A stretch of 47,777 bases of DNA from an uncultured Acidimicrobiales bacterium (GCA_938002955.1 CALLAA010000110.1:1-47777); one strand, 5' to 3'; shown: positions 1 to 8,200, counted from the first letter of the stretch. Translations and numbers: made by a program. The notes: generated by a model not told the origin, from the sequence alone.

Positions 1-355
1 CGGTCGAGCCGTAACAGGATCTGGCGCTTCCATTGCTCCGCGTGTGGTCGCCCGATAGCCGAGTGACTCGAACAGCGCTATCAGCTCGGCTTCGGTGTAA
101 TCGTTGACCACACACCAAGGTCCCTGGGCCACGCGACACGATGTCGGTCGCAATGTGTTCGCACCCCTCGGGGAGGTACTCGGCCAGCGCCAACATGCCC
201 GACCCAAATTCGAGGACCCGCTCTCCCGGTTGTACAAAGCCTGCGAGCCGTTCGGTTCGAACGTTCCAGTTTTCGTGAAAGTTCTCTTTGTTGCTCCATC
301 TGGCTACGTCCGATCGCTGGCTGCGGCGCTGCCGGTAGTCGCGAAGGCCATTCAC
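1..355 (-). pseudogene. Class I SAM-dependent methyltransferase, apparently disrupted, cut by window edge
   Basis: Reading leftward from a GTG at 355, directly after the amidase stop codon, the protein has a methyltransferase start: a WSNKENFHENW segment, then motif I VLEFGSG and an EYLPEG...DIVSRGPGTLVC stretch. Near position 105-130 this frame turns into Arg/Ser-rich nonsense, while another frame becomes convincingly coding (VVNDYTEAELIALFESLGY) and stays open to the window edge. In this kind of methyltransferase about 90-100 residues normally separate these two parts, so I infer an internal deletion with a change of frame, although an assembly error would look the same. The start lies 1 nt past the amidase stop, so the pair was probably translationally coupled. 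Confidence 0.5.
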
Positions 356-356
356 G

Positions 357-1469
357 CTAATTCTCATTGCCCTGCTCCTCGAGTGCGTCGCTCAATTGTG
401 CGGCGAGATCGACCGTATCGCCGAGGTCGGGATCCTGACAGCCCTCGACGCCACCGCCACCACCCGATGACCGCAAACCAAAGCTCGGTTCGACATAACC
501 GGATCCGGGGTCGTCGGTGATGAACCACCGAACGACCGCCTGACTAATCGCCTCGGCCTCGGCGATCTGCAGCTCGCCGGTGCGCATCAGATCGACTTCG
601 GCGGTGTTGCCAAGAAAGGCCATCTCGGCCAGAACAGCAGGCGTCTCGGGCAAGCGGACCATGCCGTAGAAGTCTTCGCCGGTGTCGCGATTTGGGCGAT
701 AGGTCGCACCGGCGTCCACTCCGGCGAACCATTCGATATCGAAGGCACCGAGGGCTTGACGGGATTCTTCGACCAAGATCCCCGCAAAGCGCTTCGACTC
801 GCTCGAGTCCTGCTGGTAGTAAACCTCGGTTCCTGGTTCGTCGGAGCGGGGTACGTTTGTGTTCGTGCCTTGATGGTGAATCGAGACCAGCAAGGCAGCA
901 CCAAGGCGGTCCGCAATCTCGACCCTGGTTCGAAGCGGGATCCGGATGTCGGTGTACCGGGTGAGCGTGACATCGAAGCCCTGTTCCTCGAGCAATGCTT
1001 CGGCGAGCAGTCCGACTTCGAGGTTGACGTCCTTCTCCGCAATTCCATCGCTCGTGACCGCGCCCGGCTCGAGTCCACCGTGGCCGGGGTCGAGCACCAC
1101 ATGAACCCGATCATCGGTCTCCCCCTCGGTCACGACCGTTACCGACTGACATGGCGTTCGGACAAGATGGCCGTCGCGAACTCGATCGAGCACTGGCACG
1201 ATCACGTCCGTGGTCGTGCGAAGCACCCGAGCCACGTCGTCGAGTTCGAGCGGAGGAGCGAGCGTGGTCGTTGTGGTGGTCGTCGTTGTGGTGGTCGTCG
1301 TGGGCGCAACGGTTGTGGGCGTCGCCGTCGACGAAGGGGACACGAGAATGCGTGATGACCCAGCAAACTCGTCGCCTCCGCTTGCGCAGCCCACAGCGGC
1401 GAGCACAACGATGCTGAGCCAGCCGATATGCGCCAAAATCCGCCAACACGATTCGCGCTTCATGGCCAT
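357..1469 (-). CDS. N-acetylmuramoyl-L-alanine amidase (Amidase_3), lipoprotein
   Basis: A zinc amidase that cuts the bond between muramic acid and L-alanine in peptidoglycan. The 370-residue protein begins with a hydrophobic segment ending in a lipobox-like AVGC (Cys28), so it is probably a lipid-anchored exported protein. A Thr-rich spacer follows, with 13 consecutive Thr at about 57-69. The Amidase_3 domain starts near residue 122. The expected ligands are visible: His130 in LDPGHGG, Glu145 in AEKDVNLE and His198 in SIHHQG, with the catalytic Glu in VLAEMAFLGN. The C-terminal tail is Gly-rich. It is read away from the small membrane protein gene at 1519. An alternative ATG at 1463 would remove two residues. 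Confidence 0.9.
   Translation of the reverse strand: MAMKRESCWRILAHIGWLSIVVLAAVGCASGGDEFAGSSRILVSPSSTATPTTVAPTTTTTTTTTTTTTLAPPLELDDVARVLRTTTDVIVPVLDRVRDGHLVRTPCQSVTVVTEGETDDRVHVVLDPGHGGLEPGAVTSDGIAEKDVNLEVGLLAEALLEEQGFDVTLTRYTDIRIPLRTRVEIADRLGAALLVSIHHQGTNTNVPRSDEPGTEVYYQQDSSESKRFAGILVEESRQALGAFDIEWFAGVDAGATYRPNRDTGEDFYGMVRLPETPAVLAEMAFLGNTAEVDLMRTGELQIAEAEAISQAVVRWFITDDPGSGYVEPSFGLRSSGGGGGVEGCQDPDLGDTVDLAAQLSDALEEQGNEN
1264..1303 (-). repeat. Low-complexity poly-threonine codon tract in the amidase gene
   Basis: The tract is a near-uninterrupted run of ACC/ACG/ACA codons on the minus strand, read on the plus strand as repeated gtggtcgtt. It encodes the 13-Thr spacer between lipid anchor and catalytic domain. 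Such triplet-like runs can change length by slippage. Confidence 0.75.
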
Positions 1470-1518
1470 GAGTCTTGCGGACCTATCCCTGGTGCGGTGG
1501 GACCACTACCATTGCCAT

Positions 1519-1716
1519 ATGAATCTCATGAAGAAACCAGGTGCATCCCTTCTTCTTGTCGGCGCGGTTCTGTTCTTTATCGTCCAGCCCGTCGTCGGCA
1601 AGGTTCCGTTCCTGGGTGGTGTCGTCGCTCCGATGGCCTTCATCGTCGGAGCGCTCGGCATGATCGGCGGCGGTTACCTCATCGCCCGCAGCACCTTTGG
1701 TTCCGGCGGCAACTAG
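1519..1716 (+). CDS. Small two-helix membrane protein, unknown function
   Basis: A 65-residue protein starting MNLMKKPGASLLLVGAVLF, with two hydrophobic helices (about residues 9-27 and 33-54) separated by a short GKVPFLGG loop. No family is recognised. Its TAG stop shares its last G with the GTG start of the following M48-type peptidase gene (TAGTG), so the two are almost certainly co-translated. The context suggests a membrane partner or accessory of the peptidase, but this is inference. The ATG at 1519 is chosen because upstream codons in this frame are antisense to the amidase gene. Confidence 0.65.
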   Translation: MNLMKKPGASLLLVGAVLFFIVQPVVGKVPFLGGVVAPMAFIVGALGMIGGGYLIARSTFGSGGN

Positions 1717-2726
1717 TGGCGAAGAAATCAACCGAACTCGACCTCCATCAGTCCGGCCGTGTGATCTTCTCCGAGATCAGCGCCCATGCCTGGGAACACC
1801 CGACCGACCGTGCGGCCCTGTCGTCGCTCCAGCAGATCCCGGGCTTTGACAACTTGCTTCGCAAGTTCGTCGGTATGTTCGGCGAGAAGAACGTCTCCAC
1901 GCTGTTCACCGCAGCGGCGGTGAAGGTGGGACCGAAGCAATACCCGTCGATTCACGAGTCGCTCGTTCGTGTCTGCGAGATTCTCGACACGGACGTACCG
2001 CCGCTGTACATATCGCAGACGCCGATCGTCAACGCCGGCGCGTACGGCATGGACAATCCGTTCATCGTGCTCAACTCCAGCCTGATCGAACTCGCCTCGC
2101 CAGAGGAGGTCGAAGTGGTGCTCGGCCACGAGGTTGGCCACATCATGAGCGAACACGCCCTGTACCGCACGCTGCTCTACCTGCTGCTGACGTGGTCCTC
2201 TCGGGTCACCCCGATCGTGGGACAAGCCACCCTGCCGATCATGATGGCGTTGCTCGAGTGGAGCCGAAAGGCCGAAATCAGCTGCGACCGCGCTGGGCTT
2301 CTCGCCTCACAAAACCTCGAACACGCACAAGGCATGCACTGCGTGCTCGCCGGCGGGGTCCGAGGCCGCCGAGACGAACTGAGCGTCGAAGCGTTCGTCG
2401 AGCAGGCCGACGAGTACCGCAGCCAAGACGGCCTCGCCGCCTACTACCGCTTTATGGCCACGCTCGGACGCTCGCACGACTTCCCGGTCGTTCGCGTCGC
2501 TGAGCTTCGGAACTGGGTCGACAGTGGTGACTACGCCACCATCATGGGCGGCGATTACCACCGAATTGGCGACCCCTATTCGCCGAGCGAGGACTGGAAG
2601 ACCGCCGGACGTAACTTCTCCGACAAGGCCGGTCAAGTCTTCGAAGACACGGACAAGTACGTAAACCAGGCGCTCAATGACTTCATGAACTCGGCGCGTC
2701 GCTTGTTCGATAGCGGCGAGTACTAG
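1716..2726 (+). CDS. M48 family zinc metallopeptidase
   Basis: A 336-residue peptidase with the gluzincin motif HEVGH within VVLGHEVGHIMSEH, and a downstream EISCDRAG segment that supplies the third zinc-binding Glu, as in M48 (HtpX/Ste24-like) enzymes. The domain lies between about residues 60 and 270. Unlike HtpX, it has no N-terminal membrane helices. A hydrophobic stretch follows the active site (YRTLLYLLL, then QATLPIMMALL). This fits the soluble or peripheral M48 proteins common in actinobacteria. The GTG start at 1716 is set by the 1-nt overlap with the upstream membrane protein. The stop is only 5 nt from the convergent glycosyltransferase gene. Confidence 0.85.
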   Translation: MAKKSTELDLHQSGRVIFSEISAHAWEHPTDRAALSSLQQIPGFDNLLRKFVGMFGEKNVSTLFTAAAVKVGPKQYPSIHESLVRVCEILDTDVPPLYISQTPIVNAGAYGMDNPFIVLNSSLIELASPEEVEVVLGHEVGHIMSEHALYRTLLYLLLTWSSRVTPIVGQATLPIMMALLEWSRKAEISCDRAGLLASQNLEHAQGMHCVLAGGVRGRRDELSVEAFVEQADEYRSQDGLAAYYRFMATLGRSHDFPVVRVAELRNWVDSGDYATIMGGDYHRIGDPYSPSEDWKTAGRNFSDKAGQVFEDTDKYVNQALNDFMNSARRLFDSGEY

Positions 2727-2731
2727 GACCT

Positions 2732-4252
2732 TTAGCCTGCGTCGCTTACGAGCGATAAGGGCGGTTGTTCCGTTTCGGTGGTCGACCCAGCATGTATGTG
2801 GGACTGGCGAAGCATCTGGTTGAGATCTGCTGGTGCCTGCAAGTCGACGAAGAACTGGAAGCTAAAGAGCTTCGGACTCACCTTGATGGCAAGTTGATTC
2901 GCCTTCAACAACGCCCGCGCTTTTTTGCTATCCCCGAGCGCGAGCGGGAACGGCGCCGGAACGCCGTCAATGTCGCCGATCGAGAAACCAACCTGTCGGA
3001 ACAGTCGACGCAGCGTGCGACTGGTAAAGAGACGGGTATGCGTCATATCGAGAATGCCACGGGGCCCGTAGTTGAATTGTCCGACCAAAAGACCTAGCCG
3101 CGTGATCGCAAATGCGATGTTCCCAGTCGAGACATGAACCCGCAGGACCTTGCGGTCTCGACAGAACTGCGCAAGCTCCTCGGCGAAATTCTCCGGTGAG
3201 CGTAGGTGCTCGATCACGTCGAGCATCACGACAACGTCGATGTCCTCGTCGATCGGCGGCAAACCATTGTCGAGGTTGAACTCAATGAAATGATCGAACG
3301 CTGACGTATCCTGAGGCGTATCAAGGTCCACCCCAATCACCCGGCAGCCCTTGACGCGCAACTCTCTCGCCAAGTGTCCGTCGGAACTCCCAAGATCGAG
3401 CACGGTCGAGTTTGGCGGAATCTTGCCAAGCGCAATGTAGGCAGGACTCATGAAGTCGATTTTCGACTCGTAGAGACCATCGCGACCCTCAACGTCGTAC
3501 TTGCGCTCGTAAAAGAGGCCCATGTCGTGCAGCTTTGACCGCAGGCTTTGTGAGACGACGTTGCGGGCATAATCGAGGCCGTTGACGCGACACTCCTCGT
3601 CGCCGTAGTGCGTGGGAATCGCGATCTCACCAATGTGATACCCAGCCCGCGTGAGCTGAATGAAGATCTCCGTATCGAAGTGGAAGTCGTTGGAGTTCAG
3701 CGAAAACGGAATCGAGCGGAGCGCTTCGGTCGAGTACGCCCGAAAGCCGCTGTGAAACTCGGTGAGGTCCGTATCCAGAAGCCCGTTTTGCACCACAGTG
3801 AGCGTCTGGTTACCGAGGTACTTGTACTTGGGCATGCCTCCGGCGATAGCGCCTCCATCGGTAGCGAAACGCGAGCCGAAAGCTGCGCCATGCTCGAGTG
3901 CACAGTTAACGATCGCCCGGATCTCCTCGGGCGGATACTGCCCATCTCCGTGAACCATCACTACCGCATCGAAGCCCCCGGCGACGGCGTACTGGTAACC
4001 CAGCTTTTGATTGCCTCCGTAGCCCTGATTTCGAGGATTGCTCAATACTCGCGACGCGTAAGGCAACGCAGATTTCGCAAGCGCCCGTGTCGCTACTTCC
4101 GACGTTCTGTCAGTCGACGCATCATCGAAGACCGCGATCTCCACATCGAACTCATCGTCAAGATCGTTGGGAATCCGGCCCAACACCCACTCGATGTGCT
4201 TTTCAGCCATATAGGCAATGACAAAGATCAGGAGCCGCTTCTTAGATGACAT
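2732..4252 (-). CDS. GT2 polyprenyl-phosphate glycosyltransferase fused to a SAM methyltransferase
   Basis: A 506-residue two-domain protein. Residues 1 to about 245 form a GT2 glycosyltransferase of the DPM1/GtrB type: VFDDAST at 41-47, NQGYGG at 75-80 and the metal-binding HGDGQ at 101-105. From about 262 a class I methyltransferase follows, with DLGSSDG at 286-292, GVDLD near 307-311 and MLDVIEHL near 343-350. The GT domain should load a sugar onto polyprenyl phosphate on the cytoplasmic face. The fused domain could methylate that sugar, the lipid or a partner, which the sequence does not settle. It is the last gene of the gtrA operon and overlaps the upstream membrane protein gene by 11 bp. 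GtrB-type C-terminal membrane helices are not evident. Confidence 0.85.
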   Translation of the reverse strand: MSSKKRLLIFVIAYMAEKHIEWVLGRIPNDLDDEFDVEIAVFDDASTDRTSEVATRALAKSALPYASRVLSNPRNQGYGGNQKLGYQYAVAGGFDAVVMVHGDGQYPPEEIRAIVNCALEHGAAFGSRFATDGGAIAGGMPKYKYLGNQTLTVVQNGLLDTDLTEFHSGFRAYSTEALRSIPFSLNSNDFHFDTEIFIQLTRAGYHIGEIAIPTHYGDEECRVNGLDYARNVVSQSLRSKLHDMGLFYERKYDVEGRDGLYESKIDFMSPAYIALGKIPPNSTVLDLGSSDGHLARELRVKGCRVIGVDLDTPQDTSAFDHFIEFNLDNGLPPIDEDIDVVVMLDVIEHLRSPENFAEELAQFCRDRKVLRVHVSTGNIAFAITRLGLLVGQFNYGPRGILDMTHTRLFTSRTLRRLFRQVGFSIGDIDGVPAPFPLALGDSKKARALLKANQLAIKVSPKLFSFQFFVDLQAPADLNQMLRQSHIHAGSTTETEQPPLSLVSDAG

Positions 4253-5696
4253 CGAGTTCGTTCCTTTTTGAAAAGACAGAGCGCACCGCGACCGATGCCA
4301 TGATCAGCACAATAGCGAGAGGGCCCAAGAGATATCGGGCATTGTCGATATACGCGGAGCCGAGGGCCGCCGAAACAGAACAGATGAGTGCGAGGGCTGC
4401 CAATGATGTTGCGCGATGGGCTCCGCGGAATGCCAAAGACAGCAACAAGAGCGCCACCCCTATAGTGGCAACGGTTCCTTTGTGGCCGCGGTAATCACTG
4501 TAGATCGCACCGAAACGGCGGAAGAGAGTACTCGTCGCCAAGAACCCGGCAGGTCGGTTCTCGTTTACTCGCTCAAGTACGAGAGGAACGCCACCTTCCT
4601 TGCCGACATTGTTCAGTGTTAGGCGGCCGCTCTGGTCTTGATTGGTCGATGCCAAGGCGCGGTTCACGATGCCACCCAGATCGTCGGTTCGCCCCGCTTG
4701 GAGTCCGCCCACAAAGGACTTTGCCTGCTCTCGGCGGCGCGAGGTGCCCGCGGCCTCGAACATGTCGTCAATGCGCACGCTGACGAGCTCAACACGTTCG
4801 CTGTAATCGGGAACTTCGCCCTCCATCCCTTTGAGAAATGTGTACAGATTGCCTTCATCAAACCACTGGGCCTGGCTCTCGTCGGCACGGTTCTCTGCGT
4901 CGACGACAAACGTTGCCTGCCACGCGCCGTACCACTCCGCCCGTGCCCGCTCCGACACGGGTTCGAAGACGCCGAGCTCAGCACTGTTTTCGAATGATTG
5001 GGCTAACGCAAGCGTTGCCGAGAGCGAGAACGGCACTGCGAGGACCGCGATCGCGATCCGCTTCGTGAGCAGCTGTTCCTTCCACAAAACCCATGCGATC
5101 GATGCGGTCAAGCAGAGCAAGGACGTGTACTGAAGCTTTATCGTCGAACTCATGAACGCCAGTGCCCCTGACGCTGCCGCGATCTGCACCGGGTAGCGAC
5201 GTGTGAGCGGCCGCTCGGTGGCTACGGACGCTGCAAGGCCAGCGGCGACAACACACCATGGGATTAGGAAACCCTCCGGCAAGATGAAGTCAGCGTGCAC
5301 CACGAAGACTGGCGTGGTGATCACCATGAGCGCCGGAACCGCCCACCAACGCAGTGCATAAATGACGAGAAGGATGCCGATGAGCAACACCGAACGCTGC
5401 ATTATTGCGACGCCAAAGACGCGGTCCCAGCCAGCGATCGAACCAATGAAATCGGTGATCACCACCCAAAGCGGTTGTGCGACCTGTCGGTACCCCTGGA
5501 CGATCAGACCCTCTCCAAACGGGTCGGACGCGGCGCGGGATAGATACCCGAGTGAATCGTTCGTTACGACCCCGGCGATATCGGCTGCCAGCAGACGAGC
5601 GACAAAGAAACCTGCGAGCACCCAATACCCCCGCTGAAGCAATGACCTCACCCGCACGGCCACAGACAGCGGTTCCTCGTTCCGATCGTCGCTCAT
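4242..5696 (-). CDS. Polytopic membrane protein, possible GT-C type glycosyltransferase
   Basis: A 484-residue protein with about ten hydrophobic segments and a large polar loop (about residues 240-380). Near the N terminus, after the first helix, it has VVTNDSLGYL. An acidic residue at this position is characteristic of GT-C glycosyltransferases that use polyprenyl-phosphate sugars outside the membrane. It sits between gtrA and a GtrB-like gene, the place held in serotype-converting gtr clusters by the specific glycosyltransferase, so I infer that it transfers the flipped sugar to a surface polymer or protein. Start ATG 5696 overlaps the gtrA stop (ATGA). The family itself is not recognised. 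Confidence 0.7.
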   Translation of the reverse strand: MSDDRNEEPLSVAVRVRSLLQRGYWVLAGFFVARLLAADIAGVVTNDSLGYLSRAASDPFGEGLIVQGYRQVAQPLWVVITDFIGSIAGWDRVFGVAIMQRSVLLIGILLVIYALRWWAVPALMVITTPVFVVHADFILPEGFLIPWCVVAAGLAASVATERPLTRRYPVQIAAASGALAFMSSTIKLQYTSLLCLTASIAWVLWKEQLLTKRIAIAVLAVPFSLSATLALAQSFENSAELGVFEPVSERARAEWYGAWQATFVVDAENRADESQAQWFDEGNLYTFLKGMEGEVPDYSERVELVSVRIDDMFEAAGTSRRREQAKSFVGGLQAGRTDDLGGIVNRALASTNQDQSGRLTLNNVGKEGGVPLVLERVNENRPAGFLATSTLFRRFGAIYSDYRGHKGTVATIGVALLLLSLAFRGAHRATSLAALALICSVSAALGSAYIDNARYLLGPLAIVLIMASVAVRSVFSKRNELDVI

Positions 5697-6109
5697 GACG
5701 CTTGAGCTCGAAAGATCACTCGGTCGAGTACGAAGAACCGCATGAGCCACGCAATGCCGTATCCGAGAAAGCTCCCAACGTTTGCCGCGAGCACATGGTC
5801 GACTCGCTCCGTCACAAACCGGACGGTCGCCGTTGACACCAACAAGCCCAAAACACTCATTGCGAAGAAGGCCCCAATCTGCATTGTTCGTGCCGACGGG
5901 TCCGAGCCGACCCAGACGAACTTCAGACTGAGAATGAACCCGACGATCGCAACGATCAGGACTGCAACGGCGTTGGCGACCACTGCGGGCCACCCAAACC
6001 CGGCAAAGAACAACAGGATAAGGAACTGGCCGAGGCCGGCGGTGATAACCGTCACGCAGAGGAAACGTGCAGCCCGTTGCCGAGTCGGACTACCGAGAGT
6101 TTCGTTCAC
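5693..6109 (-). CDS. gtrA: GtrA family membrane protein (putative lipid-linked sugar flippase)
   Basis: A 138-residue protein with four transmembrane helices in the GtrA/DPMS arrangement: FLCVTVITAGLGQFLILLFF, then an NAVAVLIVAIVGFILSLKFVW segment that includes the typical N-x-x-x-S-F-x-x-x-K/N-x-x-W-like helix, then two more. GtrA proteins are thought to move polyprenyl-phosphate sugars across the membrane. It is first in a three-gene operon with 4-bp (ATGA) and 11-bp overlaps. It is divergent from thioredoxin, with 119 bp between the two starts. Confidence 0.85.
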   Translation of the reverse strand: MNETLGSPTRQRAARFLCVTVITAGLGQFLILLFFAGFGWPAVVANAVAVLIVAIVGFILSLKFVWVGSDPSARTMQIGAFFAMSVLGLLVSTATVRFVTERVDHVLAANVGSFLGYGIAWLMRFFVLDRVIFRAQAS

Positions 6110-6164
6110 TTCTCGATCCTAGTTCGGTGCCGGGGCACAGATGTACGGTTGCGCTGGAATAATG

Positions 6165-6182
6165 AACCCGGCTTACCGGGTT
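6165..6182. repeat. Perfect 7-bp inverted repeat between gtrA and thioredoxin
   Basis: AACCCGG-CTTA-CCGGGTT lies 55 bp from the gtrA start and 46 bp from the thioredoxin start. It could be an operator serving either divergent gene. No U-run follows on either strand, so a terminator is unlikely. Confidence 0.5.
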
Positions 6183-6228
6183 CTTACCCGTGACAGTATG
6201 CGTGTTGCATACCCCAAGAAAGGCCCCC

Positions 6229-6621
6229 ATGAGCACGATCGATATCACCTCCGAGCAGTTCGAAGAGACCGTCCTTGGCGACGGCATCGTCCTGGTCGAC
6301 TTCTGGGCCGACTGGTGTGGCCCGTGCAAGTCCTTTGCTCCCGTATACGAAGCGTCGAGCGAGAAGCACAGCGACATCACCTTTGCCAAGGTCAACACCG
6401 AGACCGAGCAGGCACTCTCGGGCGGACTCGGCATCCAGTCGATCCCAACGATCATGGCCTTTCGCGACGGGGTCCAAGTCTTCAGTCAGCCTGGTGCACT
6501 CCCAGAAGCTGCGCTCGAAGATCTGATTGGACAGATCGAGGCCCTCGACATGGAAGCAGTCCACAAAGAGATTGCCGAGCACCAAGCCGCACACGAACAC
6601 GGTCCGGGCTGTAACCACTGA
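6229..6621 (+). CDS. Thioredoxin with His-rich C-terminal tail
   Basis: A 130-residue cytoplasmic thiol-disulfide oxidoreductase. The thioredoxin fold is complete: VLVDFWADWCGPCK with active-site Cys30 and Cys33, then the cis-Pro loop SIPTIMAF and a PGALPEAALEDLI helix. The last 25 or so residues are an extra helix and a tail, HQAAHEHGPGCNH, with four His and one Cys. This is not part of the standard thioredoxin domain and looks able to bind a metal ion. The ATG at 6229 is preceded by AAGAAAGG at a suitable distance. The gene is single. Confidence 0.9.
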   Translation: MSTIDITSEQFEETVLGDGIVLVDFWADWCGPCKSFAPVYEASSEKHSDITFAKVNTETEQALSGGLGIQSIPTIMAFRDGVQVFSQPGALPEAALEDLIGQIEALDMEAVHKEIAEHQAAHEHGPGCNH

Positions 6622-6654
6622 TCTATTCAGCGGTCGCAATCCGAGCCTGACGGC

Positions 6655-6689
6655 TCTCGATGCTCGGCTGCTAGCCAGAGGCCGCGACC
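6655..6689 (+). repeat. 35-bp direct repeat, copy 1
   Basis: This copy begins TCTCGATGCTCGG and continues with CTGCTAGCCAGAGGCC. The second copy starts 104 bp further on and differs at two positions. Just in front lies a small hairpin, GAGCC-TGAC-GGCTC (6643-6656), which may help end thioredoxin transcription. Confidence 0.7.
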
Positions 6690-6758
6690 GTTCGACCGAG
6701 CAAGCTCGGATCGACCTACGAGTAAGCGGCGGGATGGCAAAGCCACCCGAGCTACCCG

Positions 6759-6793
6759 TCTCGATACTCGGCTGCTAGCCAGAGGCCGCAACC
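6759..6793 (+). repeat. 35-bp direct repeat, copy 2
   Basis: This copy matches 6655-6689 except for A instead of G at two positions. It ends 3 bp before the stop codon of the convergent AraC-type gene. The two copies fill most of the 175-bp gap between two converging genes. Confidence 0.7.
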
Positions 6794-6796
6794 CGT

Positions 6797-7774
6797 TTAG
6801 ATGGCGGCGGAGATCTGTTCGAAACTTGTCCGATAGCTCGTCGGCGTCGTGCCGACGAGCCGTCGGAAATGTTGCCGAAGGTTCGTTGCCGTTCCAAGCC
6901 CGGTTTGGGCTGCGACCGTTTCCACCGACGCGCTCGTCGTCTCGAGCAACCGGCGAGCCCGAGCAACCCGCTGGCGGATGATCCACTGTTGCGGGGTCGA
7001 CGACGTCTGCTGCTTAAACCAGCGATGAAATGTCGTCACGCTCATGTGCGACTCCCGAGCCAAATCGGCGACCGTTAGCGGTGCGTGCAGATTTTGTTCG
7101 ACATACTCCTGTACGGCCGCAACCGATGGCCCCGGCTCAGACGATGATGGCGGGTCGACGAACTGTCGCTGGTCGCCATGGCGGTGGGCAGCAAAGACCA
7201 GCCGACGAGCCACGATATTCACCGCTTCTTCCCCGTGGTCGAGCCGCACGAGATGCAGGGCGAGGTCGAGGGCCGCCGCGCTGCCGGCAGCGGTGAAGAC
7301 GCCGTCGTCCTCGACGAACAGCACATCGGGCTCGACTCGAACCGCAGGAAATCGAGCGATGAGCTCGTCGGCATAGCGCCAGTGTGTGGTTGCACGACGG
7401 CCGTCGAGCAAGCCTGCCTCGGCAAGTAATAGCGATCCACTGCAGAACGACACCATTCGGGCACCATTCGCCGACGCCACGCGGAGCACGTTGAGCACGT
7501 CGGAGTCGGCTGCCGCGGCAGGCGTCGGGTGTCCGGGCACGATCACCGTGTCCATGTCTGCAAGAGCCTCGAGCGGGGCGCTCGGCGTCAGAGTGAAGAA
7601 GCCCTGGCGCATCGTGACCGAACCCGGCCCACAAGTGTCGAGGACATACGGTGTGCCTGGCAGCTCTGGTCGATCGAGGCCGAATACCTCCGTAGCGACT
7701 CCCATTTCGAATGGGTTTGTGTTTTCGACAACGAGTACGCCGACCCGATGGATGTGGCAGGAATCTTTCGACAT
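6797..7774 (-). CDS. FtrA-like transcriptional regulator (DJ-1/PfpI-like domain plus AraC HTH)
   Basis: A 325-residue regulator. Residues from about 10 to 185 form a glutamine-amidotransferase-like (DJ-1/PfpI) sensor domain with the nucleophile-elbow Cys in VSFCSGSLLLAEAGLLDG. The C-terminal 100 residues or so are a double HTH of the AraC family (LTVADLARESHMSVTTFHRW, then VETVAAQTGLGTATNLRQHF). This matches the GlxA/FtrA class, whose members typically control amino-acid or one-carbon metabolism. The ligand cannot be read from the sequence. It is divergent from the cupin/DinB pair (52 bp between starts), so it may regulate that pair. Confidence 0.88.
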   Translation of the reverse strand: MSKDSCHIHRVGVLVVENTNPFEMGVATEVFGLDRPELPGTPYVLDTCGPGSVTMRQGFFTLTPSAPLEALADMDTVIVPGHPTPAAAADSDVLNVLRVASANGARMVSFCSGSLLLAEAGLLDGRRATTHWRYADELIARFPAVRVEPDVLFVEDDGVFTAAGSAAALDLALHLVRLDHGEEAVNIVARRLVFAAHRHGDQRQFVDPPSSSEPGPSVAAVQEYVEQNLHAPLTVADLARESHMSVTTFHRWFKQQTSSTPQQWIIRQRVARARRLLETTSASVETVAAQTGLGTATNLRQHFRRLVGTTPTSYRTSFEQISAAI

Positions 7775-7825
7775 ATGGCATATCTACCAGCTACAGGTTC
7801 GATCAGAAACTGCTTGGCTAGAGGT

Positions 7826-8200
7826 ATGGACAACAAGATCAACCTCAGCGAGGCCCTCGGCTCATTCGACGAACAGTGGTCACCGCGCAATATTGCGACC
7901 GTGAACGACTACGACGTTCGGGTCGTGCACATTCAGGGTGAGTTCGTCTGGCACGCTCACGACGACACAGACGAGCTGTTTCAGGTCCTCACCGGTGACG
8001 TACAAATTCATCTTCGCGATCGCACGATCGAGCTGTCCGCTGGCGACATCTACGTCGTTCCCAAAGGCGTCGAACACAAACCAGCGTCGGTTGATGGCGC
8101 AAGCATGTTGCTCTTCGAGCCGAGCGATACCACAAACACGGGAACCACCAGCGAAGAACTTCCCGACCACATCAGCACGACGAGCGGAGTAGCCCTATGA
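7826..8200 (+). CDS. Cupin domain protein
   Basis: A 124-residue single-domain cupin. Motif 1 reads FVWHAHDDTDELFQVLTG, giving the His-x-His, Glu metal-ligand pattern. Motif 2 reads AGDIYVVPKGVEHKP and supplies the last His. Its substrate is unknown. Start ATG 7826 is preceded by AGAGGT. Its stop overlaps the DinB-like gene start (ATGA), so the pair is translationally coupled and probably acts together. Confidence 0.85.
   Translation: MDNKINLSEALGSFDEQWSPRNIATVNDYDVRVVHIQGEFVWHAHDDTDELFQVLTGDVQIHLRDRTIELSAGDIYVVPKGVEHKPASVDGASMLLFEPSDTTNTGTTSEELPDHISTTSGVAL

Noticed and set aside
756-1355. A plus-strand frame in the amidase gene, including a poly-valine run in a neighbouring frame
   Set aside because: These are antisense readings of the poly-threonine linker of the amidase.
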